Of a stretch of DNA of 5,560 nucleotides, positions 1 through 5,560 are shown piece after piece. The position numbers were made by a program, and so were the translations under genes. Position 1 is the first letter of the stretch; each line of letters starts with the position of its first letter. The DNA is taken from positions 6,400-11,959 of the forward strand of contig DGOS01000046.1 of NCBI GenBank assembly GCA_002390155.1, given 5' to 3'. Under the pieces are notes generated by a model. That model saw only the letters and a program-made list of their open reading frames with translations, was not told where the DNA came from and made no database searches. The stretch comes from Hyphomicrobiaceae bacterium UBA4460. GTDB taxonomy: Bacteria > Pseudomonadota > Alphaproteobacteria > Rhizobiales > Methyloligellaceae.

Positions 1-236
1 ACCGGCCTCTTCTGTTTGCCCTACCGGCCTTGGACCTAGTTGAGGGCGACCCTACTTGAGCAGACGGTCTGCAGCTCGCGCCCTCATGAACGAGGGATGG
101 GCGGATTATGGGGGTGTGGCGAGGTCCGGGGATAAGTTTTTGGCTCGGCGCCAGAAGCCGACTTGGTCGCCCGGCGCGTCAGTCAATCGCTTCTGGGCTC
201 TTGCCATAGTTGTCCAGCTTCGAAAAACTCCAAAGC
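1..236. other. Leader region without a recognised gene
   Basis: I see no protein family, RNA gene or clear promoter here. Open frames crossing it are overlaps of the following hydrolase in other frames. Small features are an 8-base direct repeat ACCGGCCT at 1-8 and 23-30, a near-palindrome CAGACgGTCTG at 61-71, and a short inverted repeat CCCTC/GAGGG at 81-85 and 92-96. Any of these could be an operator or chance. A stop codon (TAG, 207-209) closes the hydrolase frame, so that gene cannot extend further upstream. Confidence 0.3.
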
Positions 237-1925
237 ATGATCGAAAGGATAGGCTCTACCAAAGAAACTCAGGCGCCCCCTTGGTGGCTGCCGTCCTTGA
301 CCGGGGTTTTTCTCGGTCTGCTGTTTTTCGTCCTTACCTTCACTCCTTCTTTGGTTCCACGGCCGCCGATTTTTCAGGGCCTACTCGGCGGCTTGGCCTT
401 CTTCATTGGCTATGCCATCGGGTACGGCTGCGTGACATTGTGGCGCTATCTCGAGCTACCGGAAGTGCCGCGGTCATGGTGGCGGGCAGCGAACATCGCT
501 CTGGCAGTGGCCTGCGCGATTGCTGCCGCCATCTATATTCCGCAAGCCGCCGCGTGGCAGGACGAAGTCCGCGCCCGTTTGAATATGCCGCCGACGGAAA
601 CCGCAAACCTCCTGCAAGTGATCTTTGTCGCGGCCATCTTTGCGCTGCTTCTGATGCTTCTCGCGCGCTTGTTGATCGGGGGGACCCGAGCTACGTCATC
701 CCTCGTCTATCGTTGGATGCCGAGGAGGATCGCTGCGCTGCTCGGTGCCGTGATCTTCGCGGTGCTGCTGGTGACGTTGGTGAATGGCACGCTGGTTAGC
801 GCCATCATAGGCGCAATTGACCGCGCTCAAGCGCTGGTGGATGTCACCAATCCGCCGGGTGCATCAGTACCAAGGGAGGCCACGAGATCAGGTGGTCCCG
901 GATCTCAAATCGCGTGGCAGGATCTCGGTCGAGCCGGCAAGCGGTTCGTTACAGAAGGACCGAGGAAGGCAGATATCGAGGAATTCAGCCGTCGCGCAGC
1001 ACTTGAGCCGATCCGCGTCTATGCAGGGCTCCGCTCGGCGGATTCGCCCGAGGAGCAGGCTGAGTTGGCCCTCGCCGATCTAATCCAAATGGGCGCTTTC
1101 TCCCGGTCATTGTTGGTCATCGTGACGCCCACAGGCACGGGGTGGGTCGACAATAATGGCATCGCGCCACTGGAATACATGCATGACGGAGATGTCGCGA
1201 CAGTCGCCGTTCAGTACTCCTATCTCCAAAGCCCCCTGTCGTTGATCCTTGAGCCCGGACGCTCGCAGGCGTCTGCAGCCGCCGTGTTCAGGGCCATTTA
1301 CAACTATTGGAGCAAACTTCCGGAGGCCAACCGCCCGAAACTCTATCTGTTTGGTCTCAGCCTCGGTTCGCTCGGATCGGAAGGCTCGCCACCTATACAT
1401 GCCTGGCTGGGGGATGGGTTCGATGGCGCGGTCTGGGCGGGGCCACCCTTTCGCAACCAGATCTGGCGCACAATCCAGCGTGATCGAAACGAAGGCTCGC
1501 CCGCTTGGCGGCCGACCTTCGAGGACGGCTCGAACTTTCGCGTGATTGGTCACGGCGACAGCGCCACGCAAGACGGTGCCGACTGGGGCCGCGTGCGTGT
1601 CGTGTATGTTGTCTATCCCAGCGACGCGATTGTCTTCTTCGAAGAAGGCATGTTCTACCGACAGCCCCAATGGATGGGTCCTCCGCGGGCCGACGACGTG
1701 TCGCCGCTACTGCAGTGGTTCCCAATTGTCACCGCGTTGCAGGTCGGGATCGATATGATGTTTGCCGCGGTCGTGCCGCCAGGACGTGGTCACAACTACG
1801 CAGTGGCTGACTACATCGAAGCGTGGTCTGCCGTCACCACGCCCCCGAATTGGGCCGATGCGGACGCAGACCGTCTTGGCACCAAGATCGAGACGAAAGC
1901 CGCCAAGCACAGCGATTCCTGGTAA
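237..1925 (+). CDS. Membrane-anchored alpha/beta-hydrolase, Abhydrolase_9 (DUF2319) family
   Basis: Predicted 562-residue inner-membrane protein with a C-terminal alpha/beta-hydrolase domain; substrate unknown, an esterase- or lipase-like role being only inferred from the fold. The N-terminal part has about five hydrophobic segments (roughly residues 19-40, 46-70, 84-106, 122-148 and 164-190) and the family hallmark TPSLVPRP after the first one. The hydrolase domain follows from about residue 255: IRVYAGL, then TPTGTGWVD, LEYMHDGD, QYSYL, the nucleophile elbow GLSLGS (Ser375), WAGPP, a likely acidic residue in PSDAI (Asp463) and PPGRGHNY with the likely catalytic His519. Length and motif order fit a complete family member. 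I recall the elbow usually being GESLGS, so Leu before Ser would be a deviation. The ATG at 237 is chosen. A TTG at 210, directly after an in-frame stop, would add nine residues; neither has a strong Shine-Dalgarno. It appears to be a single-gene unit, followed by a hairpin at 2046. Confidence 0.88.
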   Translation: MIERIGSTKETQAPPWWLPSLTGVFLGLLFFVLTFTPSLVPRPPIFQGLLGGLAFFIGYAIGYGCVTLWRYLELPEVPRSWWRAANIALAVACAIAAAIYIPQAAAWQDEVRARLNMPPTETANLLQVIFVAAIFALLLMLLARLLIGGTRATSSLVYRWMPRRIAALLGAVIFAVLLVTLVNGTLVSAIIGAIDRAQALVDVTNPPGASVPREATRSGGPGSQIAWQDLGRAGKRFVTEGPRKADIEEFSRRAALEPIRVYAGLRSADSPEEQAELALADLIQMGAFSRSLLVIVTPTGTGWVDNNGIAPLEYMHDGDVATVAVQYSYLQSPLSLILEPGRSQASAAAVFRAIYNYWSKLPEANRPKLYLFGLSLGSLGSEGSPPIHAWLGDGFDGAVWAGPPFRNQIWRTIQRDRNEGSPAWRPTFEDGSNFRVIGHGDSATQDGADWGRVRVVYVVYPSDAIVFFEEGMFYRQPQWMGPPRADDVSPLLQWFPIVTALQVGIDMMFAAVVPPGRGHNYAVADYIEAWSAVTTPPNWADADADRLGTKIETKAAKHSDSW

Positions 1926-2045
1926 AGCGCGCCCGCCCAAAGTGTTACCGGCTAACCTCAACCCCGGCTCCTGCTGGGTCGGCTCCGGCGTTGCGACTAG
2001 CATCTCGCCTCATCGCGATATGACTTGATCACAAGATCCCCCATC

Positions 2046-2081
2046 AGAAGCCCCAACGTTTCCCCCCAAGTTGGGGCTTCT
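2046..2081 (+). terminator. Perfect 12-bp hairpin, possible terminator
   Basis: AGAAGCCCCAAC (2046-2057) and GTTGGGGCTTCT (2070-2081) are exact reverse complements around a 12-base loop containing six C residues. It lies about 120 bases after the hydrolase stop and 32 bases before the next gene's start. It has no real T-tract (TCCTTG follows), so it could be a weak intrinsic terminator of the hydrolase transcript or a hairpin in the leader of the small secreted protein. The base pairing is seen directly; the role is inferred. Confidence 0.5.
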
Positions 2082-2100
2082 CCTTGAAGGCGGCGGGCCG

Positions 2101-2107
2101 AAAGGAG
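2101..2107 (+). promoter_or_regulatory. Strong Shine-Dalgarno that sets the start at 2114
   Basis: AAAGGAG ends six bases before the ATG at 2114, an ideal distance. This favours 2114 over an upstream in-frame TTG at 2084 and gives a protein that begins directly with a standard signal peptide (MKRSLAIAA). Confidence 0.75.
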
Positions 2108-2113
2108 CTAACG

Positions 2114-2389
2114 ATGAAACGATCTTTGGCAATTGCCGCTTGCACCTTCGTTCTCGCCCTGGCGATGTTCGCACCGTCCAAGGCGTCCGCCGGAGGCTAT
2201 TGGGCCGGCTATGGCTACGGCTGCTGCTGTGTCACCTATTGCTACGGCGCGGTCCGCGGCGGCTACGCCTATCCGCGTTACGGCTCTCGGCGCTACGGCT
2301 ATGGCCACCGCTACTCGCGCTATGGATATCCGCGCGCACGCGGTTACGCGCGCCGTCAGCTGCGCCGCGAGGCTATCCGCGACTGGTAA
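2114..2389 (+). CDS. Small exported Gly/Tyr/Arg-rich protein
   Basis: A 91-residue protein of unknown function. It has a clear Sec signal peptide: basic start (MKR), hydrophobic core at residues 5-20, and a likely signal peptidase I site after ASA at residue 26. The predicted mature part is about 65 residues, with roughly 14 Tyr, 13 Gly and 13 Arg and many YG/RYG units. A Cys-Cys-Cys run lies at residues 37-39 with another Cys at 43. The mature chain should be strongly basic and low in complexity, so it is probably periplasmic, envelope-associated or secreted. Gly/Tyr-rich exported proteins of this size are common in Hyphomicrobiales and mostly uncharacterised. Structural or sulfur-globule-like roles are conceivable, but the high Arg content fits the latter poorly. 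The four clustered cysteines could bind metal or form disulfides; this is inference. It has its own strong ribosome binding site and no close partner gene. Confidence 0.82.
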   Translation: MKRSLAIAACTFVLALAMFAPSKASAGGYWAGYGYGCCCVTYCYGAVRGGYAYPRYGSRRYGYGHRYSRYGYPRARGYARRQLRREAIRDW

Positions 2390-2422
2390 GCGCTTTTTAG
2401 GGTGACTAGAGCAGGCTTCGTC

Positions 2423-2445
2423 ACCCCCGGGCTTGTCCCGGGGGT
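2423..2445. repeat. REP-like intergenic palindrome
   Basis: ACCCCCGGG (2423-2431) and CCCGGGGGT (2437-2445) pair perfectly around the loop CTTGT. The flanks (cgtc before, ccaa after) and the CCCGGGCTTGTCCCGGG core match, from memory, a highly repeated intergenic palindrome of alphaproteobacteria. Copy number cannot be judged from one window, since only this full copy is seen; a possible degenerate half lies near 2624-2646 (GGTTCGGGGGCC, then GACCGGGGA). Confidence 0.6.
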
Positions 2446-2468
2446 CCAATTGGGCGTTTCCTGCTCTC

Positions 2469-2647
2469 ATGCGCCAGTTCTTCGTATACATCCTGGCCAA
2501 CCATCGCCATGGCACGCTTTTATCAAGGGCGGTCACCACCGCGCGCGCATTGTACACTCCAGGGGTTGGAAGGGCCGCCTGGGGCAGGCACTGCGAGCAT
2601 CACGCACCGCCTAAAGACTGGTTCGGGGGCCTCAGAATGACCGGGGA

Positions 2648-2651
<4 letters not shown>
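2469..2651 (+). pseudogene. Degenerate GIY-YIG endonuclease remnant
   Basis: The first 18 codons read MRQFFVYILANHRHGTLL, closely resembling the start of small alphaproteobacterial GIY-YIG proteins (typically ...YYVYILASxxNGTLYIGVT...). The open frame runs 60 residues, but after GTL the rest lacks the expected GVT, RR and EH segments and the usual length of about 90-100 residues. Around 2517-2535 the bases (CTTTTATCAAGGGCGGTCACC) could give TLYQGVT only with small indels, suggesting frameshift decay. Such genes often lie next to REP-like palindromes in these bacteria, and one is at 2423. The assignment rests on a short N-terminal match, so a chance ORF is possible. Confidence 0.45.
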
Positions 2652-2751
<100 letters not shown>

Positions 2752-2808
2752 CTATCTGTCTTAAGCCTTGATATCTTACCCGGTGTGAAGAAAGACCAGC
2801 AGAAACAC

Positions 2809-3618
2809 ATGGAAATCATTGCGTGGCTCATCGCGGTCTACGTGGCGTTTTGCCTGTTGGCGCTCTTCGGCCATCGCTGGTTCATGTATTTCCCCGATGC
2901 GACCCGCGTTGCGCCGGCGGCGGCTGGCTTGGACGGCATCGAGGAGGTGGAGATTGCGGCCGAAGACGGTACGACGCTGGTTGCCTGGTATGCGCCGGCG
3001 AAGGACGGCAAGCCGACGCTCCTTTATTTCCATGGCAATGGTGCCAACGCCGCCAATCGCACGCCCCGGATCAGAACGATCCAAGACGACGGGTTTGGTG
3101 TTTTCTACCTGAACAACCGCGGCTATGGCGGCTCGGGCGGGACGCCCACAGAAGAGCACAATGTCGCCGATGCGCGCGCGGCGTACGATCATCTGATAGG
3201 CCTCGGGGCGCCGGCAGACAGTATCGTCCTTTACGGCGAGTCGCTGGGTTCAGGTCAGGCGGTGCGTCTGGCGGCCGAAAAGCCGGTCGCCGCGGTCGTG
3301 CTCGAAGCACCGCTCACCTCGACGATCGACGTGGCGCGGCCCATCTATTTCTGGCTGCCGCTCGGCTTGCTGATTGCCGACCAATATAACGTCGAGCGCG
3401 CTATTGGCTCGGTCACGGTCCCGCTTCTGATCCTCCACGGCGCGCAGGATGCGGTGATCCCGGTGGACTTGGGCCAACGGGTCTATCGTGCCGCCAACGA
3501 GCCCAAGCACATCGAAGTATTCCCCCAAGGCGGTCATCTCGACTTTTTCGACCACGGCGCATGGGAGAAGACACGAGCATTTCTAGCACCGTGGGGACAT
3601 GGCTCAACTCAGCAGTAG
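2809..3618 (+). CDS. BEM46/YfhR-type alpha/beta-hydrolase, membrane-anchored
   Basis: Predicted 269-residue serine hydrolase with one N-terminal membrane anchor (residues about 3-23), followed by the RWFMYFPD stretch usual for this family. The domain shows the oxyanion motif HGNGAN (75-80), [10 protein letters not shown] (about 102-111), the nucleophile elbow GESLGS (Ser145), the acid in HGAQDAVIP (Asp214) and the histidine in GGHLDF (His243), so the triad is complete. Family members (bacterial YfhR, fungal BEM46, animal ABHD13) have poorly defined substrates; an esterase or thioesterase is possible. ATG 2809 is chosen because the protein then starts directly with the anchor. A GTG at 2785 would add eight polar residues; neither start has a convincing Shine-Dalgarno. 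The gene starts only about 60 bases beyond the rpoD fragment, so its promoter region may have been acquired or rebuilt at that junction. The next gene begins 107 bases downstream, after a hairpin. Confidence 0.88.
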   Translation: MEIIAWLIAVYVAFCLLALFGHRWFMYFPDATRVAPAAAGLDGIEEVEIAAEDGTTLVAWYAPAKDGKPTLLYFHGNGANAANRTPRIRTIQDDGFGVFYLNNRGYGGSGGTPTEEHNVADARAAYDHLIGLGAPADSIVLYGESLGSGQAVRLAAEKPVAAVVLEAPLTSTIDVARPIYFWLPLGLLIADQYNVERAIGSVTVPLLILHGAQDAVIPVDLGQRVYRAANEPKHIEVFPQGGHLDFFDHGAWEKTRAFLAPWGHGSTQQ

Positions 3619-3635
3619 CGCGCGCCTATCCTCCC

Positions 3636-3698
3636 TCTTGGCTCTTGTGCGACATTGCCGGGACGCCTCTCAGGCAGATGCGCGCAAAAAAGCCAAGA
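3636..3698 (+). other. Long imperfect hairpin between hydrolase and miniprotein genes
   Basis: Nested arms pair in order: TCTTGGCT (3636-3643) with AGCCAAGA (3691-3698); TTGTGCG (3645-3651) with CGCGCAA (3681-3687), one G-U pair; CAT and TGCC (3653-3659) with GGCA and ATG (3673-3680), one bulged G. That makes about 22 pairs around a 13-base loop. It lies 17 bases after the hydrolase stop and 27 bases before the miniprotein ATG. No T-tract follows on the plus strand, so it is a poor intrinsic terminator. It could be a processing or attenuation structure in an operon mRNA, or a small palindromic repeat. Pairing is visible; function is inference. Confidence 0.5.
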
Positions 3699-3725
3699 AC
3701 CCCAAGACCCAAGGACTTGAGACCC

Positions 3726-3890
3726 ATGGACGTCGCCCAAAACATCGCCATCTTGATCGTTGCAGCTACCGCATTCTGGGCCTTTCTGGCGCTCAGGAAG
3801 CGTATCGAGTTCCTCGAGCACGAAGTGCGCTGGCTCAGGAGCGAGCTGAACGATATCAAGCTGGTCGATACGGATAGCGAGCGCGGCTGA
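3726..3890 (+). CDS. 54-residue membrane/coiled-coil miniprotein
   Basis: Short protein of unknown function. Residues about 5-22 form a hydrophobic membrane segment (NIAILIVAATAFWAFLAL). A basic turn RKR follows, then a heptad-like amphipathic helix (about 26-46, IEFLEHEVRWLRSELNDIKL) likely to form a coiled coil, and an acidic end (DTDSERG). The basic residues after the helix suggest the C-terminal part is cytoplasmic (positive-inside rule). The ATG at 3726 is preceded by AAGGA at 3711-3715 with 10 bases of spacing. An in-frame ATG at 3678 would add 16 residues rich in Lys, Arg and Pro, but it lies inside the hairpin arm and has a weaker ribosome site. It ends 27 bases before the carboxypeptidase start, so the two are probably co-transcribed. 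The layout resembles small scaffold or shock-type membrane proteins, but I cannot assign a family. Confidence 0.68.
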   Translation: MDVAQNIAILIVAATAFWAFLALRKRIEFLEHEVRWLRSELNDIKLVDTDSERG

Positions 3891-3917
3891 GCGCGCACCT
3901 CCCACAACAGGACGTAA

Positions 3918-5417
3918 ATGGCCGTGTCGCCTTACGAACACCTCGAGACGCGCTTCGCGGAGCTTCACCAGATCTCCCATGCGCAAGCCATGCTCTATTG
4001 GGACGAGGCGGTGATGATGCCGCGCGGCGGGGGGCCTGCCCGCGGCGAGGCGTTGGCCGCGCTCGCGAGCCTCGCGCACCGGACGCTGACCGCGCCTCAA
4101 GTCGGCGGCCTGCTGGATGAAGCGGAAGGCCGTTCCGCCCAGCTCGACGCATGGCAGCGTGCGAATCTGCGCGCCATGCGGCGCATGCATACGCGCACCG
4201 TGGCGCTGCCTGAGGCGCTGGTGCACGCCATGCAGATTGCCGCGACCCGTTGCGAGCAGATCTGGCGGGTGGCGCGGGCCGAGAACGACTGGACCGCGGT
4301 CGTGAGTCCCCTTTCGGAGGTGTTGCGGCTGGCGCGCGAGGAAGCCGCGGCGCTGGGCGACACGCTCAAGCTTTCGCCGTACGACGCGCTGCTCGACATG
4401 TACGAGGAGGGCACGCGCGAAGCCGACGTGGCGCGCCTGTTCGACGAACTGAAAGGCTTTCTCCCCGACATGATCGACCGCGTTCTCGGCCAGCAGCCCG
4501 AGCCCTTGCCGCTGCCGGGTCCGTTCCCGGACGCCCATCAACGCAAGCTCGGCGAAGAGATGATGCGCGCGCTTCAGTTCGACTTCGAACGCGGGCGGCT
4601 CGACGTCAGCCATCACCCGTTTTGCGGCGGCGTGCCCGACGATACGCGCATCACCACCCGCTACAGCGAAGACGATTTCCTGGAATCGCTCATGGCGGTG
4701 CTGCACGAGACCGGGCACGCGCTCTACCAGCAGGGCCTGCCGGCCGAGTGGCGCCGGCAACCGGTCGGCGACTGCCTTGGGGCCGCGGTGCATGAGAGCC
4801 AGTCTCTGTTCGTGGAGATGCAGGTGTCGCGCGGGCGCGCCTTCATGGGCTTCGCGGGCCCGCATATCCGCCAGCATCTCGGCGGGCGCCAGGGCGACGC
4901 GGCATGGTCCGCGGATAATCTCCATGCGCGCGCGATCCGGGTCGCCCGCGGGCTTATCCGCGTCGACGCCGACGAGCTCACCTATCCCTTGCACATCATC
5001 CTGCGCTTCGAGCTGGAGCGGGCGCTTGTGGCGGGCGAGCTCGCCGTGGCCGACATTCCGGACGCCTGGAACGCGCGCATGACGCGTTCTCTCGGGCTGT
5101 CGACGGAGGGCAATTTCAAGGACGGCTGCATGCAGGACGTGCACTGGTTTTCCGGGCTGTTCGGCTACTTTCCCACCTATACGCTGGGCGCCTTGATGGC
5201 GGCGCAATGGTTCGCCGCCGCGGGCAAAGTCCTCCCGGGTCTGGAGGCGCAGATCGAAGCGGGCGAGTTCGGGCCGCTGGTGGGGTGGCTGCGCCGGGAG
5301 ATCCACGGGCGCGGGCAGCTCAAGACCGCGCGGGAGCTGCTGACCGAGGTGACGGGCGAGCCGTTGGACCCGCGCCATTTCAAGGCCCATCTGGAGCGCC
5401 GTTATCTCGGCAGGTGA
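3918..5417 (+). CDS. M32 family metallocarboxypeptidase (carboxypeptidase Taq type)
   Basis: A cytoplasmic zinc (or cobalt) carboxypeptidase that removes C-terminal residues from peptides, probably in peptide turnover. The 499-residue length is the family norm and the protein looks complete. Hallmarks in order are LYWDEAVMMP near the N-terminus (26-35), HPF (233-235), DTRITTRY (242-249), the zinc motif HETGH (His263, Glu264, His267), HESQS with the third ligand Glu293, IRVDADELTYPLHI (347-360) and GCMQDVHW (403-410). No signal peptide is seen. The ATG at 3918 has AGGA five bases upstream (3909-3912). Third codon positions are strongly G/C rich, more so by eye than in the hydrolase at 237-1925. 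The gene follows the miniprotein by 27 bases and converges on rpoD 71 bases beyond its stop. Family assignment is very secure; the exact substrate preference is not visible. Confidence 0.97.
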   Translation: MAVSPYEHLETRFAELHQISHAQAMLYWDEAVMMPRGGGPARGEALAALASLAHRTLTAPQVGGLLDEAEGRSAQLDAWQRANLRAMRRMHTRTVALPEALVHAMQIAATRCEQIWRVARAENDWTAVVSPLSEVLRLAREEAAALGDTLKLSPYDALLDMYEEGTREADVARLFDELKGFLPDMIDRVLGQQPEPLPLPGPFPDAHQRKLGEEMMRALQFDFERGRLDVSHHPFCGGVPDDTRITTRYSEDDFLESLMAVLHETGHALYQQGLPAEWRRQPVGDCLGAAVHESQSLFVEMQVSRGRAFMGFAGPHIRQHLGGRQGDAAWSADNLHARAIRVARGLIRVDADELTYPLHIILRFELERALVAGELAVADIPDAWNARMTRSLGLSTEGNFKDGCMQDVHWFSGLFGYFPTYTLGALMAAQWFAAAGKVLPGLEAQIEAGEFGPLVGWLRREIHGRGQLKTARELLTEVTGEPLDPRHFKAHLERRYLGR

Positions 5418-5454
5418 CGCCTTAGGCGCAGGACATCGCCCGTGGTCCCACTTC

Positions 5455-5480
5455 GAGACGCCGGCTTTCGGCTGGCTCTC
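5455..5480. terminator. Hairpin between convergent carboxypeptidase and rpoD genes
   Basis: GAGA-c-GCCGGC (5455-5465) pairs with GCTGGC-TCTC (5471-5480) around the loop TTTCG: ten pairs with one bulged C and one G-U. It sits between the two facing stop codons (5417 and 5491), where a shared bidirectional terminator is expected. There is no T-tract on either side, so it could also act as a 3'-end stabiliser or depend on Rho. Confidence 0.45.
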
Positions 5481-5488
5481 CGTGAAGC

Positions 5489-5560
5489 TTAGTTATCCAG
5501 AAAACTCCGCAGCTTCCGCGAGCGGCTCGGGTGCTTCAGCTTGCGCAGCGCCTTGGCCTC
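5489..5560 (-). CDS. rpoD: RNA polymerase primary sigma factor RpoD, C-terminal end (partial)
   Basis: Only the last 23 codons and the TAA stop (5489-5491) are in the window; the gene continues beyond the right edge. Read on the minus strand they give EAKALRK followed by [16 protein letters not shown], the extreme C-terminus after the region 4.2 helix-turn-helix of alphaproteobacterial primary sigma-70 factors, which binds the -35 promoter element. A related group 2 sigma factor cannot be fully excluded from so short a piece, but the exact DN ending favours the housekeeping factor. A diverged copy of this same end lies at 2648-2749. Confidence 0.9.
   Translation of the reverse strand, partial: EAKALRKLKHPSRSRKLRSFLDN

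Noticed and set aside
56..799. Plus-strand open frame of 247 codons at the left end
   Set aside because: It overlaps the hydrolase in another frame, is rich in Arg and Ser, and shows no family motif; the hydrolase frame has clear membrane segments and conserved motifs.
1107..1670. Minus-strand open frame of 187 codons inside the first hydrolase
   Set aside because: It lies antisense to the conserved catalytic part of the hydrolase and has no recognisable domain or ribosome site.
2108..2557. Minus-strand open frame of 149 codons over the Gly/Tyr-rich gene
   Set aside because: The plus strand has a strong Shine-Dalgarno and a signal peptide; the antisense product is Ala/Val/Arg repeats mirroring the YG-rich codons. 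Its DPRDKPGGDE stretch is simply the translated REP-like palindrome.
2785..2808. GTG start for the BEM46-type hydrolase
   Set aside because: It adds only eight polar residues ahead of the membrane anchor and has no Shine-Dalgarno; the ATG at 2809 is the more natural start, though 2785 is not excluded.
3609..5390. Minus-strand open frame of 593 codons covering the carboxypeptidase gene
   Set aside because: It is an antisense shadow of a high-GC gene: the sense strand encodes a complete M32 peptidase with all motifs, while the antisense product is a low-information Arg/His/Pro/Leu-rich sequence with no recognisable domain.
5418..5428. Palindrome CGCCTTAGGCG right after the carboxypeptidase stop
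   Set aside because: The arms are only five bases with a one-base centre, so it cannot form a stable hairpin; the structure at 5455-5480 is a better terminator candidate.

Overview
The window looks like an alphaproteobacterial chromosome, most likely Hyphomicrobiales (Rhizobiales-like). The evidence is a typical alphaproteobacterial RpoD C-terminus ([17 protein letters not shown]) at the right edge, a REP-like CCCGGGcttgtCCCGGG palindrome, high G+C, and Rhizobiales-type small secreted proteins. No CRISPR array, tRNA, rRNA, transposase or integrase is visible.

Left part (1-2400): about 230 bases without a recognisable gene, then a large membrane-anchored alpha/beta-hydrolase of the Abhydrolase_9 (DUF2319) type. 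After it come a perfect 12-bp-stem hairpin and a small exported Gly/Tyr/Arg-rich protein with a cysteine cluster.

Middle (2390-2808): about 420 bases without an intact gene. It holds a REP-like palindrome, the apparent remains of a small GIY-YIG endonuclease gene, and a 5'-truncated copy of the rpoD 3' end on the minus strand.

Right part (2809-5560): a plus-strand run of three genes: a BEM46/YfhR-type alpha/beta-hydrolase, a 54-residue membrane/coiled-coil miniprotein and an M32 metallocarboxypeptidase. A long imperfect hairpin lies between the first two. The last two are 27 bases apart and probably co-transcribed. The carboxypeptidase converges on rpoD, whose last 23 codons and stop lie on the minus strand at the right edge, with a hairpin between the two stops.

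The most notable structural point is that rpoD tail sequence occurs twice, in the same orientation, on either side of the hydrolase-miniprotein-carboxypeptidase block (about 2.74 kb). The left copy has lost everything upstream of the ERIRQIEAK segment. This is the geometry expected if the block was inserted at, or recombined into, the 3' end of rpoD. No recombinase is present here to explain it, so the mechanism is inference. The genes themselves belong to known families; I see no convincing new multi-gene system.
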